Assembly (NCBI GenBank): GCA_023397045.1 | Contig: JAEWUR010000321.1 | Location: 1-5,441 of the forward strand | Length of the DNA: 5,441 bases | Reading direction: 5' to 3' | Source: Planctomycetota bacterium | Lineage (GTDB): Bacteria > Planctomycetota > Planctomycetia > Pirellulales > Thermoguttaceae | Part shown: positions 1 to 5,441 of the stretch, one piece after another | Numbering within the stretch: the first letter of the stretch is position 1 | Layout of the letters: every line of letters begins with the position of its first letter | Notes under the pieces: model-generated | Told to the model about the DNA's origin: nothing | Database searches by the model: none | The model's input: only the letters and a program-made list of their open reading frames with translations | Translations under genes and position numbers: made by a program

Positions 1-2
1 TT

Positions 3-1268
3 CCGCCGGAAATGGACGTGCCGCTGACGCCGCGCGTTCGGCAACTGATCGATACGGCCGACTTTCGCCGTCTCGGCCGCGTTAGCCAACTCGGGCTGGT
101 TTCGTTGGTCTATCCGGCGGCCATTCACACGCGATTCGAGCACTGCCTGGGCGTCTATCGCTTGGCATTGCTCTATCTGAAACAGTTGGCCCACGACGAG
201 CGTTTCGCCAAAACCATTCGGCCCGAGGACGCCGAGTTGTTCTGCGTCGCGGCCTTGTTGCACGACCTTGGTCATTGGCCATTTTGCCATCCGATCGAGG
301 ATATCCACCTGCCGAGCGTGCCCAGCCACGAGATGTTCGCCAACAGCTTTCTGCTGGAGGGCGAGATTGCCGACGTCTTGCGCCACGACTGGCACGTCAA
401 TCCGCGCGATGTCGTCGCGCTGTTGAGCGAGAAGCCGCGCGACCCAACGTCGCGAATCCTGACTAGCATGTTGTCGGGGCCGATCGATATCGACAAAATG
501 GACTATCTCTATCGCGACAGTCTCCATGCGGGCGTGCCCTACGGCCGGCATTTCGACCAGCAGCGACTGCTGGGCAGCCTGTGCCTGAACCAAGCCGGCG
601 ACGGACTGGCGATCACGGTCAAAGGCAAAACGGCCGCCGAACTGATGGTCTTCGCTCGTTACGTCATGTTCAGCGAGGTCTATTGGCATCACGGCGTCCG
701 TTCGGCCACGGCCATGCTTCAACGGGCGTTCTATCTGCTGCACGGATCGCTGGAACTGGACGCCCTGTTCCGGATGACCGAGCCGGAGATGATCGAGGAG
801 CTAACCCGCGTGGCCGGCGGCAGTCCGGCAGGCGACCTTCTCGACGGGCTGTTCGGCCGAACACGACGACTCTACAAGCGTCTGGCCCAATACAGTTTCA
901 TCGAACAGAAGGACCTCTATCAACGACTGGCCCGGCGTCCCTATCCCTGGCTGACGGCCTGCGCCGAGCGATTCGCCGTCCTGATCAGTTCGGCGATCGG
1001 CCGGGTTGTGGCCCCGCACGAAATCCTCTTCGACGCGCCGCCGACAACCCGCGAAGTCCAGTTCGACGTGGAAATCCATTTCCCAAAAGAAGGCTGCTAC
1101 CGGTCCCTCGGCGAGGTCTCGCCGGTCACTCGAACACTGGCCACCGAGCAGTTCGACGATTACGTAAAACGCGTCCGAATTTTTGCACACCCGCGCATCG
1201 CTCCGGAATTACGGGCGATTTCGAACTTGCCCGAACTACTCGATCAGGCCATTTCCGAGACGGAATAG
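3..1268 (+). CDS. HD-domain phosphohydrolase, SAMHD1/dGTPase-like (5' end outside window)
   Basis: Metal-dependent phosphohydrolase of the HD superfamily (COG1078-like, related to SAMHD1 and dGTPases), probably cytosolic. Counting from the Met at base 12, the metal ligands are all visible: HTRFEH (H44, with R41 matching SAMHD1 R164), LLHDLGH (H84, D85) and IDIDKMDYLYRD (D161, with K162, Y165 and D169 matching the SAMHD1 nucleotide-contact residues K312, Y315 and D319). SHE at 105-107 is also typical. The region after about residue 170 is helical-looking with a C-terminal extension. The reading frame stays open to the window edge (P-P-E before the Met), and relatives carry more residues before the LIDTxxFRRL segment, so base 12 is probably an internal Met and the true start lies upstream. 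Members of this family hydrolyse dNTPs or other phosphate esters; the substrate here cannot be told. The next gene is 275 bases away and functionally unrelated. Confidence 0.9.
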   Translation, partial: PPEMDVPLTPRVRQLIDTADFRRLGRVSQLGLVSLVYPAAIHTRFEHCLGVYRLALLYLKQLAHDERFAKTIRPEDAELFCVAALLHDLGHWPFCHPIEDIHLPSVPSHEMFANSFLLEGEIADVLRHDWHVNPRDVVALLSEKPRDPTSRILTSMLSGPIDIDKMDYLYRDSLHAGVPYGRHFDQQRLLGSLCLNQAGDGLAITVKGKTAAELMVFARYVMFSEVYWHHGVRSATAMLQRAFYLLHGSLELDALFRMTEPEMIEELTRVAGGSPAGDLLDGLFGRTRRLYKRLAQYSFIEQKDLYQRLARRPYPWLTACAERFAVLISSAIGRVVAPHEILFDAPPTTREVQFDVEIHFPKEGCYRSLGEVSPVTRTLATEQFDDYVKRVRIFAHPRIAPELRAISNLPELLDQAISETE

Positions 1269-1303
1269 GGTTGGCGGTGGGGCGATTCGCGCGCCCATCT
1301 GGC

Positions 1304-1433
1304 AATGTCGAATGCCGAAATTCAAATGTCGAATGAAATTCAAATATCGAAGCACGAAACGGCCATGGGCGAGTGCCTTTCGTCATTTGGATTTCGTCAT
1401 TTCTTCGTCATTTGAAGTTCGGCATTCGGCATT
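1304..1433. repeat. Long imperfect AT-rich inverted repeat (nested stem)
   Basis: Outer arms 1304-1333 and 1404-1433 are reverse complements at 27 of 30 positions. Inner arms 1335-1351 and 1379-1395 match at 14 of 17, leaving a loop at about 1352-1378. Within the left arm a 15-base unit (AATTCAAATGTCGAA) recurs at 1337-1351 with one change and an 18-base period. The repeat is clearly more AT-rich than the flanking genes and fills most of the gap between the phosphohydrolase and the ketosynthase. It resembles repeats scattered between genes in planctomycete genomes, which is recalled and not tested here. It could fold into a long RNA hairpin. No U-tract follows, so a classical intrinsic terminator is not supported. 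Confidence 0.8.
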
Positions 1434-1469
1434 TCACCCCCGCCACCGGTGGGTTTCGTTCTACGCCGC

Positions 1470-1498
1470 TTGCCAATCCGCGTCCGACCGTGTAGCCT
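1470..1498 (+). promoter_or_regulatory. Weak candidate sigma70-type promoter for the ketosynthase gene
   Basis: TTGCCA (1470-1475) is 5 of 6 to the -35 consensus. It is followed after 17 bases by TAGCCT (1493-1498), which is only 3 of 6 to the -10 consensus. The position, about 45 bases before the preferred GTG start and downstream of the long inverted repeat, is reasonable. The weak -10 makes this a low-confidence call. Confidence 0.15.
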
Positions 1499-1543
1499 TA
1501 GCTGTTTGCTTTGGTGGCGATCGGACCAAGTGGGATTAAGACG

Positions 1544-2794
1544 GTGGAAAGGCTGGATCAACAACGAATTGTGATCACCGGCGTGGGATTGACCGCGCCG
1601 AATGGCAATTCTCTGCCCGAGTTCCGCACGGCCCTGTTGGAAGGCCGCAGCGGCGTGACAGCCTACGAGATCCGGTATTTTGGCTCGACCGTGGCCGGCG
1701 TCTGCCACTTCGACGAATTGCGCTATCAGAAACGCAAGGAATTGCGTCGCGGCACCCGGGTCGGAAGCATCGGCATCTACTGCGCCAACGAGGCGGTCGC
1801 CGACTCGGGCATCGAATGGGCGAATGTCGATCACTCGCGGGTTGGCATCTACGTCGGCGTGACCGAACACGGCAACGTCGAGACCGAGAACGAAATCTTC
1901 CTTCTCAAGGGCTACGACTACGACACTCAATTCTGGTCGCACCACCACAATCCCCGCACGGTAGCCAACAATCCGGCCGGCGAGATCTCGCTGAACATGC
2001 ACATCACCGGCCCGCATTACACGCTTGGCGCGGCCTGTGCGGCGGGCAATGCAGGCATTATCCAGGGCGTGCAGATGCTCCGGCTTGGCGAATGCGACGT
2101 CGCGCTGTCGGGCGGCGTCTCGGAAAGCATCCACACGTTTGGCATCTTCGCCAGTTTTCACAGCCAGGGTGCGTTGGCCAAACATGACGACCCGACCAAG
2201 GCGTCGCGACCGTTTGACGTCGATCGCAACGGGATTGTCGTGGCCGAGGGCGGCTGCATGTTCGTTCTCGAACGACTCGACGACGCGCTGGCCCGGGGCG
2301 CGAAAATCTACGGCGAAGTCGCCGGCTATGCCATGAACAGCGACGCGACCGATTTCGTTCTGCCCGACCCGGGCCGTCAGGCCGAGTGCATCCGTCTGGC
2401 ATTGAAACGAGCGGAATTGAACGCCGACCAGATCAGCATCGTCAGCACGCATGCCACCGGCACCAATTCGGGCGACATCCAAGAGTGCCAGGCGCTGCGC
2501 GAGATTTGGAACGGAAACGAAACGCTGACCGCGTTCAACAATGCGAAGAGCTACATCGGCCACGCGATGGGTGCGGCCGGCGCGCTCGAATTGGCCGGCA
2601 ATCTGCCCGCCTTCGACGACGGTTGGTGCCATCCGACCATCAATGTGGATCATCTCGATCCGGAATGCGCCTTGCCGGGTTTGGTGACCAATCAGCCTCG
2701 AAAGCTGGACCGCGTCGATACAATTCTGAATAACTCGTTTGGAATGTTGGGAATCAATTCGGTAGTCATTGTGAAGAAAGTGGGTCGTGGCTAG
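1544..2794 (+). CDS. Beta-ketoacyl-ACP synthase, FabF/KAS II type
   Basis: Condensing enzyme of the thiolase fold. It would extend an acyl chain by decarboxylative Claisen condensation with a malonyl-ACP, in the cytosol. With the GTG start at 1544 the protein is 416 aa, close to E. coli FabF (413 aa). The catalytic residues are nucleophile C165 (GAACAAG; FabF C163), H303 (STHATGTNSGD; FabF H303) and H340 with K335 (KSYIGHAMG; FabF H340/K335). The N-terminus reads RIVITGVGLTAPNGN, as in the family. In-frame TTG 1511 and GTG 1514 would add about 10 unconserved residues, and no ATG is available. Two departures stand out: HATGT replaces the usual HGTST, and the C-terminal NSFGFGG loop reads NSFGMLG (M401 at the gating Phe position of FabF). 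The adjacent ACP and flavoenzyme suggest a specialised pathway rather than housekeeping fatty acid synthesis, for which a fabD/fabG/fabH neighbourhood would be expected. Confidence 0.9.
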   Translation: MERLDQQRIVITGVGLTAPNGNSLPEFRTALLEGRSGVTAYEIRYFGSTVAGVCHFDELRYQKRKELRRGTRVGSIGIYCANEAVADSGIEWANVDHSRVGIYVGVTEHGNVETENEIFLLKGYDYDTQFWSHHHNPRTVANNPAGEISLNMHITGPHYTLGAACAAGNAGIIQGVQMLRLGECDVALSGGVSESIHTFGIFASFHSQGALAKHDDPTKASRPFDVDRNGIVVAEGGCMFVLERLDDALARGAKIYGEVAGYAMNSDATDFVLPDPGRQAECIRLALKRAELNADQISIVSTHATGTNSGDIQECQALREIWNGNETLTAFNNAKSYIGHAMGAAGALELAGNLPAFDDGWCHPTINVDHLDPECALPGLVTNQPRKLDRVDTILNNSFGMLGINSVVIVKKVGRG

Positions 2795-2796
2795 TG

Positions 2797-2861
2797 GTAG
2801 GTTATGCTTCAGCATAACAAGAGCGTCACCGTGAGAGTTGTTATGCTGAAGCATAACCTAC
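2797..2861. repeat. Perfect 24-bp inverted repeat with self-palindromic arms
   Basis: Arms 2797-2820 and 2838-2861 are exact reverse complements over 24 bases, separated by 17 bases. Each arm also contains its own hairpin: GTTATGCTTCAGCATAAC at 2801-2818 and GTTATGCTGAAGCATAAC at 2840-2857, each an 8-bp stem with a 2-base loop. The DNA or RNA can therefore form one long stem or two short hairpins. It starts two bases after the ketosynthase stop and ends 43 bases before the ACP start. The form is that of a REP/BIME-like mobile palindrome. It may also protect the ketosynthase mRNA 3' end or attenuate read-through. No T-tract follows, so it is not called a terminator. Confidence 0.9.
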
Positions 2862-2892
2862 GGATAAACCCCTAGCCCCAACGAAACAACCT

Positions 2893-2896
2893 GGAG
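2893..2896 (+). promoter_or_regulatory. Ribosome binding site of the ACP gene
   Basis: GGAG lies 8 bases before ATG 2905. It is the clearest Shine-Dalgarno sequence of the ketosynthase/ACP/flavoenzyme trio and fixes the ACP start. The other two genes have no comparable site, which could allow the ACP to be made in excess. Confidence 0.6.
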
Positions 2897-2904
2897 AAAC
2901 GGCC

Positions 2905-3162
2905 ATGACGGCATCGGAAATACGAGAAGCGATCCTGGAAATCCTCGGCGACATCGCACCCGACGAGGACCTGAGCAACTTGAAGGAAGAGGTTCCGTTT
3001 CGCGAACAACTCGAATTGGACAGCATGGACTTTCTCGACATCGTGATGGAACTTCGCAAGCGATACCGCGTCCAGATTCCCGAAGAAGAGTATACCGAGT
3101 TGGCGAGTATGGCCAGCACGGTCAAATATCTCGAACCGCGCATGAAGGACATTCAGAAATAG
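2905..3162 (+). CDS. Acyl carrier protein
   Basis: Small acidic four-helix carrier protein of 85 aa, within the usual ACP range of about 75-90. The phosphopantetheine attachment site is S40 in ELDSMDFLDIVMEL, the helix II signature (consensus DSL; here DSM). Helix I is at about residues 3-15, and the C-terminal segment from about 60 contains the VKYLE helix IV pattern. A holo-ACP synthase or Sfp-type transferase encoded elsewhere would load the cofactor. The gene is 110 bases after the ketosynthase and 71 before the flavoenzyme, all on one strand, so it probably carries the chain those enzymes act on. DSM instead of DSL and the longer loop I suggest a dedicated carrier rather than the housekeeping AcpP, but this is inference. 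Confidence 0.92.
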   Translation: MTASEIREAILEILGDIAPDEDLSNLKEEVPFREQLELDSMDFLDIVMELRKRYRVQIPEEEYTELASMASTVKYLEPRMKDIQK

Positions 3163-3171
3163 ACAAAGAGC

Positions 3172-3228
3172 AGGGATTAGGGTCGGGATGATAGCATCTA
3201 ATCCCTAGTCCCTAGCCCCTAGTCCCTT
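3172..3228. repeat. Stem-loop followed by CCCTAG-type heptamer repeats
   Basis: AGGGATTAG (3172-3180) and CTAATCCCT (3198-3206) form a perfect 9-bp stem around a 17-base loop. The right arm runs into three heptamers (CCCTAGT 3203-3209, CCCTAGC 3210-3216, CCCTAGT 3217-3223) and a partial fourth (CCCTT, 3224-3228). A matching CCCTAGCCCC occurs at 2870-2879 on the other side of the ACP gene. The array ends six bases before the flavoenzyme start, occupying the place where a ribosome binding site would be expected. Confidence 0.75.
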
Positions 3229-3233
3229 GGCTC

Positions 3234-4607
3234 ATGTACGACACCATCATCATCGGCGCCGGCATGTCGGGACTCGCGGCGGGGATCCGGCTGGCGCATT
3301 TCGGCCAGCGTGTCTGCATTCTCGAACGGCACAGCACCATCGGTGGGCTCAACTCGTTCTATCGGCAGCGCGGCCGCGACTATGACGTCGGGCTGCATGC
3401 GATCACGAACTATACGCCCAAGGGCGCCCGCAACGGGCCGTTCGCCCGACTGCTGCGGCAGCTTCGCATCACGTGGGAAGAGTGGTCGCTGGCGCCGCAG
3501 ATCGGCTCGACGATCGCTTTTCCCGGTGCAACGCTCCGGTTCTCCAACGATTTCCACCTGCTGGAGTCGGACGTGCGGCGGCTGTTTCCACGCCAAATCG
3601 ACAACTTCCGGCGATTGGTCAGCCAACTGGTCGACTATGACGATTTCGGTCAGGCGAACGTCGACCGCTCGGCGCGACAGATCGTCTCTAGCCTGATCGA
3701 CGACCCGCTGCTGGTCGAAATGATCTTCTGCCCGATCCTTTTTTACGGGGGATCGAAGGAACACGACCTCGATTTCGATCAGTTCAGCATCATGTTTCGG
3801 GCGATCTTTCTCGAAGGTTTCGCCCGACCGATGGCCGGCGTTCGGCTGATTCTCAAGATGCTGGTCCGGCGATACAAGGAGATGGGCGGCGAACTGCGGC
3901 TTCGATCGGGCGTCGAGAGAATTGTTGTGAAGGACGATGCCGTCCAGAAGGTCGTGCTCGAAGGCGGCGATGAAATCGAGGCGAAAAACATTCTTTCCTC
4001 GGCCGGCTGGACCGAAACCATGCGCCTCTGCGACGACGGCCTCGTCGATGAGACGCCGACGCCCGGCCGGTTGTCGTTCGTCGAATCGATCTCGATCATG
4101 GACGACGTACCCCGCACGATGGGACACGACAAGACGATCGTGTTTTTCAACGATTCCGAGGAGTTTCACTACGAGAAGCCCGACGATCTGGTCGACTGCC
4201 GCAGCGGGGTCATCTGCTCGCCGAACAATTTTTCGTATGCCGAGCCGCTGCGCGAAGGGATGATGCGAGTGTGTATGTTGGCCAGTTTCGACCGTTGGGC
4301 GGCGCTCGATCCCGACGGCTATCGCTTGGCCAAGCTCCGTTGCTACGACCGCATGGTCGATTCGGCGGTCCGGTTCGTGCCCGACTTCCGCGGCTCGGTC
4401 ATCGACCACGACGTTTTCACGCCAATGACGATCCACCGTTTCACCGGCCATGCCGACGGGGCGGTCTATGGCTCGGCCGAGAAACGCCGTGACGGCACGA
4501 CGCACCTGAAAAACCTCTTTATTTGCGGCAACGACCAAGGCCTGGTCGGCATCGTCGGCACCATCATCTCCGGCATCGGCATCGCCAATCGATACTTGTT
4601 GAAATAG
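3234..4607 (+). CDS. FAD-dependent oxidoreductase, phytoene desaturase (CrtI)-like
   Basis: Flavoprotein of 457 aa, close to the usual CrtI-family length of about 490-510. The ATG start places the first beta strand at residues 3-7, directly before the dinucleotide-binding motif GAGMSG (G8, G10, G13). The ribose-binding acidic residue is E31 in CILERH, followed by the family GG motif (G37-G38). The C-terminal FAD-binding segment is NLFICGNDQGLVGIVGTIISG (427-447), corresponding to the CrtI pattern NLFxxGxxxxPGxGVxGxxxSG, with D434 as a likely FAD contact. Relatives desaturate or isomerise polyenes and retinoids, or act as uncharacterised oxidoreductases. Its position after a ketosynthase and an ACP suggests an acyl-ACP or lipid-derived substrate rather than phytoene, and no crtB or other carotenoid gene is visible. 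There is no signal peptide, and no Shine-Dalgarno is recognisable in the repeat-filled gap just before it. The family is certain; the substrate is unknown. Confidence 0.88.
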   Translation: MYDTIIIGAGMSGLAAGIRLAHFGQRVCILERHSTIGGLNSFYRQRGRDYDVGLHAITNYTPKGARNGPFARLLRQLRITWEEWSLAPQIGSTIAFPGATLRFSNDFHLLESDVRRLFPRQIDNFRRLVSQLVDYDDFGQANVDRSARQIVSSLIDDPLLVEMIFCPILFYGGSKEHDLDFDQFSIMFRAIFLEGFARPMAGVRLILKMLVRRYKEMGGELRLRSGVERIVVKDDAVQKVVLEGGDEIEAKNILSSAGWTETMRLCDDGLVDETPTPGRLSFVESISIMDDVPRTMGHDKTIVFFNDSEEFHYEKPDDLVDCRSGVICSPNNFSYAEPLREGMMRVCMLASFDRWAALDPDGYRLAKLRCYDRMVDSAVRFVPDFRGSVIDHDVFTPMTIHRFTGHADGAVYGSAEKRRDGTTHLKNLFICGNDQGLVGIVGTIISGIGIANRYLLK

Positions 4608-4624
4608 ATCGGGACTGGCATAAT
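4596..4624 (+). promoter_or_regulatory. Candidate extended -10 promoter for the MNT gene
   Basis: CATAAT (4619-4624) is 5 of 6 to the -10 consensus and is preceded by TG one base upstream (4616-4617), an extended -10. TTGTTG (4596-4601) sits 17 bases upstream as a weak -35. The promoter overlaps the end of the flavoenzyme gene and would give the nucleotidyltransferase and the genes after it their own transcript. Confidence 0.3.
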
Positions 4625-4675
4625 GCGTGGTGAGATTTGAGGGCGTTGTTCCCCAAGGTCTGAAAGGTTGCCGAA

Positions 4676-4993
4676 ATGGACGCAACGATCATCGAAAAAG
4701 CCGCCAATCTGCTTTTGGACGCCGCGCCGGCGGGTTCTCGAGTGATATTGTTCGGTTCTCACGCCCGGGGCGACGCTCGGCCCGACAGCGACCTGGATTT
4801 TTTGGTCATCGAGCCGAAAGTCGTTGATCATCGCCGCGAAATGGTGCGTCTGGACGAAGCTCTGGAGCCGCTCGACGTTCCAACCGACGTATTGGTGACC
4901 TCCGAAGCGATTTTTGACGCGTGGCAAGACACCCCCGGCACCGTTCTGTACGAGGCCGCCAAGGAGGGGAGGGTTTTCGATGCCGTCCGCTGA
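4676..4993 (+). CDS. MNT-type minimal nucleotidyltransferase (MntA-like antitoxin candidate)
   Basis: Small nucleotidyltransferase of 105 aa, the usual size for the MNT family. The fold signature GSHARGDARPDSDLD (residues 27-41) contains the GS-x10-DxD motif, with metal-binding acids D39 and D41. The third acid is probably D71 in PTDVLV. AAAGG (4663-4667) is a ribosome binding site 8 bases before the ATG. Known members (MntA with HepT) transfer AMP to a HEPN-domain RNase toxin and thereby silence it; others lack an assigned partner. The toxin gene usually follows directly and overlaps the MNT stop. Here only a short overlapping reading frame starts at 4980, so the partner seems lost or replaced. 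The conserved active site suggests the enzyme could still be functional, perhaps with a partner elsewhere. Confidence 0.88.
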   Translation: MDATIIEKAANLLLDAAPAGSRVILFGSHARGDARPDSDLDFLVIEPKVVDHRREMVRLDEALEPLDVPTDVLVTSEAIFDAWQDTPGTVLYEAAKEGRVFDAVR

Positions 4994-5042
4994 TCTCGCC
5001 AGAATCCTATCATCATTAGAGAAATGCGCAAATTGCCGGTGA
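4980..5042 (+). pseudogene. 20-codon stub, possible remnant of a HEPN toxin gene
   Basis: A reading frame starts at ATG 4980, overlapping the MNT stop by 14 bases, and ends at TGA 5040-5042. The run GGAGGGGAGGG (4963-4973) ends six bases before the ATG. This is the strongest ribosome binding site in the window, yet it leads only to a 20-residue peptide beginning MPSADLARIL. Such overlap and coupling is how HEPN toxin genes normally follow MNT genes, and the first residues are plausible for a HEPN N-terminus. The break lies around 5010-5024, where the RelA/SpoT gene begins. The alternative is a short leader that couples translation of the next gene. The HEPN identity is inference from position. 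Confidence 0.3.
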
Positions 5043-5441
5043 GCAAGACAAAGATCGACCAACTCGGGGAGCGACTCAAGGGGGACGTTCATACCGATGA
5101 CGATCTTCGTTTGCTCGATGATTATCGCCGATTGTATGGCGAAGCGTATGATACCGTGCTTCAAACCATTCGTCGGTGTGGCCAGTCACCGACAGGAAGG
5201 CCTGCGAAGTCAACGCTCTCGATCGTGGAAAAACTCCGACGTGAAAGCATCCGGTTGAGTCAAATGCAGGATATTGCCGGTTGCAGGGTTGTAGTAGATA
5301 ATATTGTGAAGCAGGAAGAATTTGTCGAGATCTTAAAAAAGGCTTTTCCCGGCGCATTCATCATTGATCGCCGTGAGAAACCTAGCTACGGCTACAGAGC
5401 GGTTCATGTTATTGTCGAATTATCAGGAAGACGGATAGAGG
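5024..5441 (+). CDS. RelA/SpoT-domain protein, small alarmone synthetase-like (3' end outside window)
   Basis: The first 139 residues of a protein with a RelA/SpoT nucleotidyltransferase domain, which in characterised members transfers pyrophosphate from ATP to GDP/GTP, or in toxic relatives to adenine nucleotides or tRNA. Visible motifs are RPAKSTLSIVEKLRRES (59-75, the basic ATP-binding region), MQDIAGCRVVV (81-91, with D83 as the likely Mg2+ ligand) and DRREKPSYGYRAVHVIV (115-131), whose GYRxxH matches the guanine-binding loop. The last full codon is E139, at or next to the expected catalytic Glu of the ExQxRT motif. Only about 55 residues precede the domain and no HD hydrolase domain is present, so this is not a bifunctional Rel/SpoT. 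ATG 5024 has no good Shine-Dalgarno; translation may be coupled to the stub at 4980. GTG 5039 is an alternative start. Bases 5281-5340 are 20/60 G+C against 36/60 in a ketosynthase sample (2101-2160), hinting at foreign origin. Confidence 0.85.
   Translation, partial: MRKLPVSKTKIDQLGERLKGDVHTDDDLRLLDDYRRLYGEAYDTVLQTIRRCGQSPTGRPAKSTLSIVEKLRRESIRLSQMQDIAGCRVVVDNIVKQEEFVEILKKAFPGAFIIDRREKPSYGYRAVHVIVELSGRRIE

Noticed and set aside
581..1336. Second + strand frame of 251 codons overlapping the phosphohydrolase
   Set aside because: An Arg/Pro/Gly-rich out-of-frame shadow of the HD protein that runs into the intergenic repeat.
1511..1543. Upstream TTG (1511) and GTG (1514) starts for the ketosynthase
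   Set aside because: The added residues are not family-like and no ribosome binding site precedes them. Starting at 1544 places the His residues at the same numbers as in E. coli FabF.
1397..2854. Long open frame on the minus strand (485 codons) opposite the ketosynthase
   Set aside because: It mirrors the codons of a clearly recognisable ketosynthase, runs through two palindromic repeats, and has no recognisable motif. Such antisense frames are common in GC-rich genes.
2797..2861. Intrinsic terminator after the ketosynthase
   Set aside because: The stem is strong, but no T-run follows either side, and a co-transcribed ACP is plausible. A structural repeat fits better.
3203..3228. CRISPR or telomere-like array
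   Set aside because: Units are seven bases without spacers, and there are only three and a half of them. It is a short simple repeat.
3234..4607. Genuine carotenoid phytoene desaturase (crtI)
   Set aside because: The superfamily match is clear, but no crtB, crtE or other carotenoid gene is visible, and the neighbours are a ketosynthase and an ACP, so the specific gene name is not justified.
3219..4685. Long open frame on the minus strand (488 codons) opposite the flavoenzyme
   Set aside because: The composition is biased to Arg, Asp, His and Val as expected from reading a GC-rich gene backwards. No domain is visible, and the + strand frame has complete FAD motifs.
4466..5164. Minus strand frame of 232 codons across the MNT gene and its flanks
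   Set aside because: It crosses three + strand genes with clear motifs and has no recognisable domain of its own.
5024..5441. Full-length bifunctional Rel/SpoT
   Set aside because: Only about 55 residues precede the synthetase domain, with no HD hydrolase region. The HD protein at the left end is a separate family and 3.7 kb away.

Overview
The window is GC-rich bacterial DNA in which every recognisable gene lies on the + strand. Three kinds of intergenic repeat, loose gene spacing and a stand-alone ketosynthase/ACP/CrtI-like trio suggest a planctomycete (Pirellulales-like) genome. This assignment comes from general appearance and no marker gene confirms it.

Layout: (1) 3-1268, an HD-domain phosphohydrolase of the SAMHD1/dGTPase-like class, cut by the left edge. 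(2) A gap of 275 bases dominated by a long imperfect AT-rich inverted repeat (1304-1433). (3) 1544-2794, a FabF-type ketosynthase. (4) A 110-base gap containing a perfect 24-bp inverted repeat. (5) 2905-3162, an acyl carrier protein. (6) A 71-base gap with a stem-loop and a CCCTAG-type heptamer repeat. (7) 3234-4607, an FAD-dependent oxidoreductase of the phytoene desaturase (CrtI) superfamily. (8) 4676-4993, an MNT-type minimal nucleotidyltransferase. (9) 4980-5042, a 20-codon stub with a strong ribosome binding site, where a HEPN partner gene would be expected. (10) 5024 to the right edge, a RelA/SpoT-domain protein cut by the window end.

Genes 3, 5 and 7 form a plausible functional unit. 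A condensing enzyme with the full Cys-His-His set, its own carrier protein and a CrtI-like flavoenzyme could build an acyl chain on the ACP and then desaturate or otherwise oxidise it. The combination recalls the FabF/ACP/phytoene-desaturase-like genes proposed for ladderane lipid synthesis in anammox planctomycetes, but the product here is unknown. The right end looks like accessory DNA: an MNT antitoxin-like gene without an intact HEPN toxin, followed abruptly by a more AT-rich RelA/SpoT-domain gene. The HD phosphohydrolase appears unrelated to its neighbours.

No tRNA, rRNA, CRISPR array, transposase or intact insertion sequence was seen.
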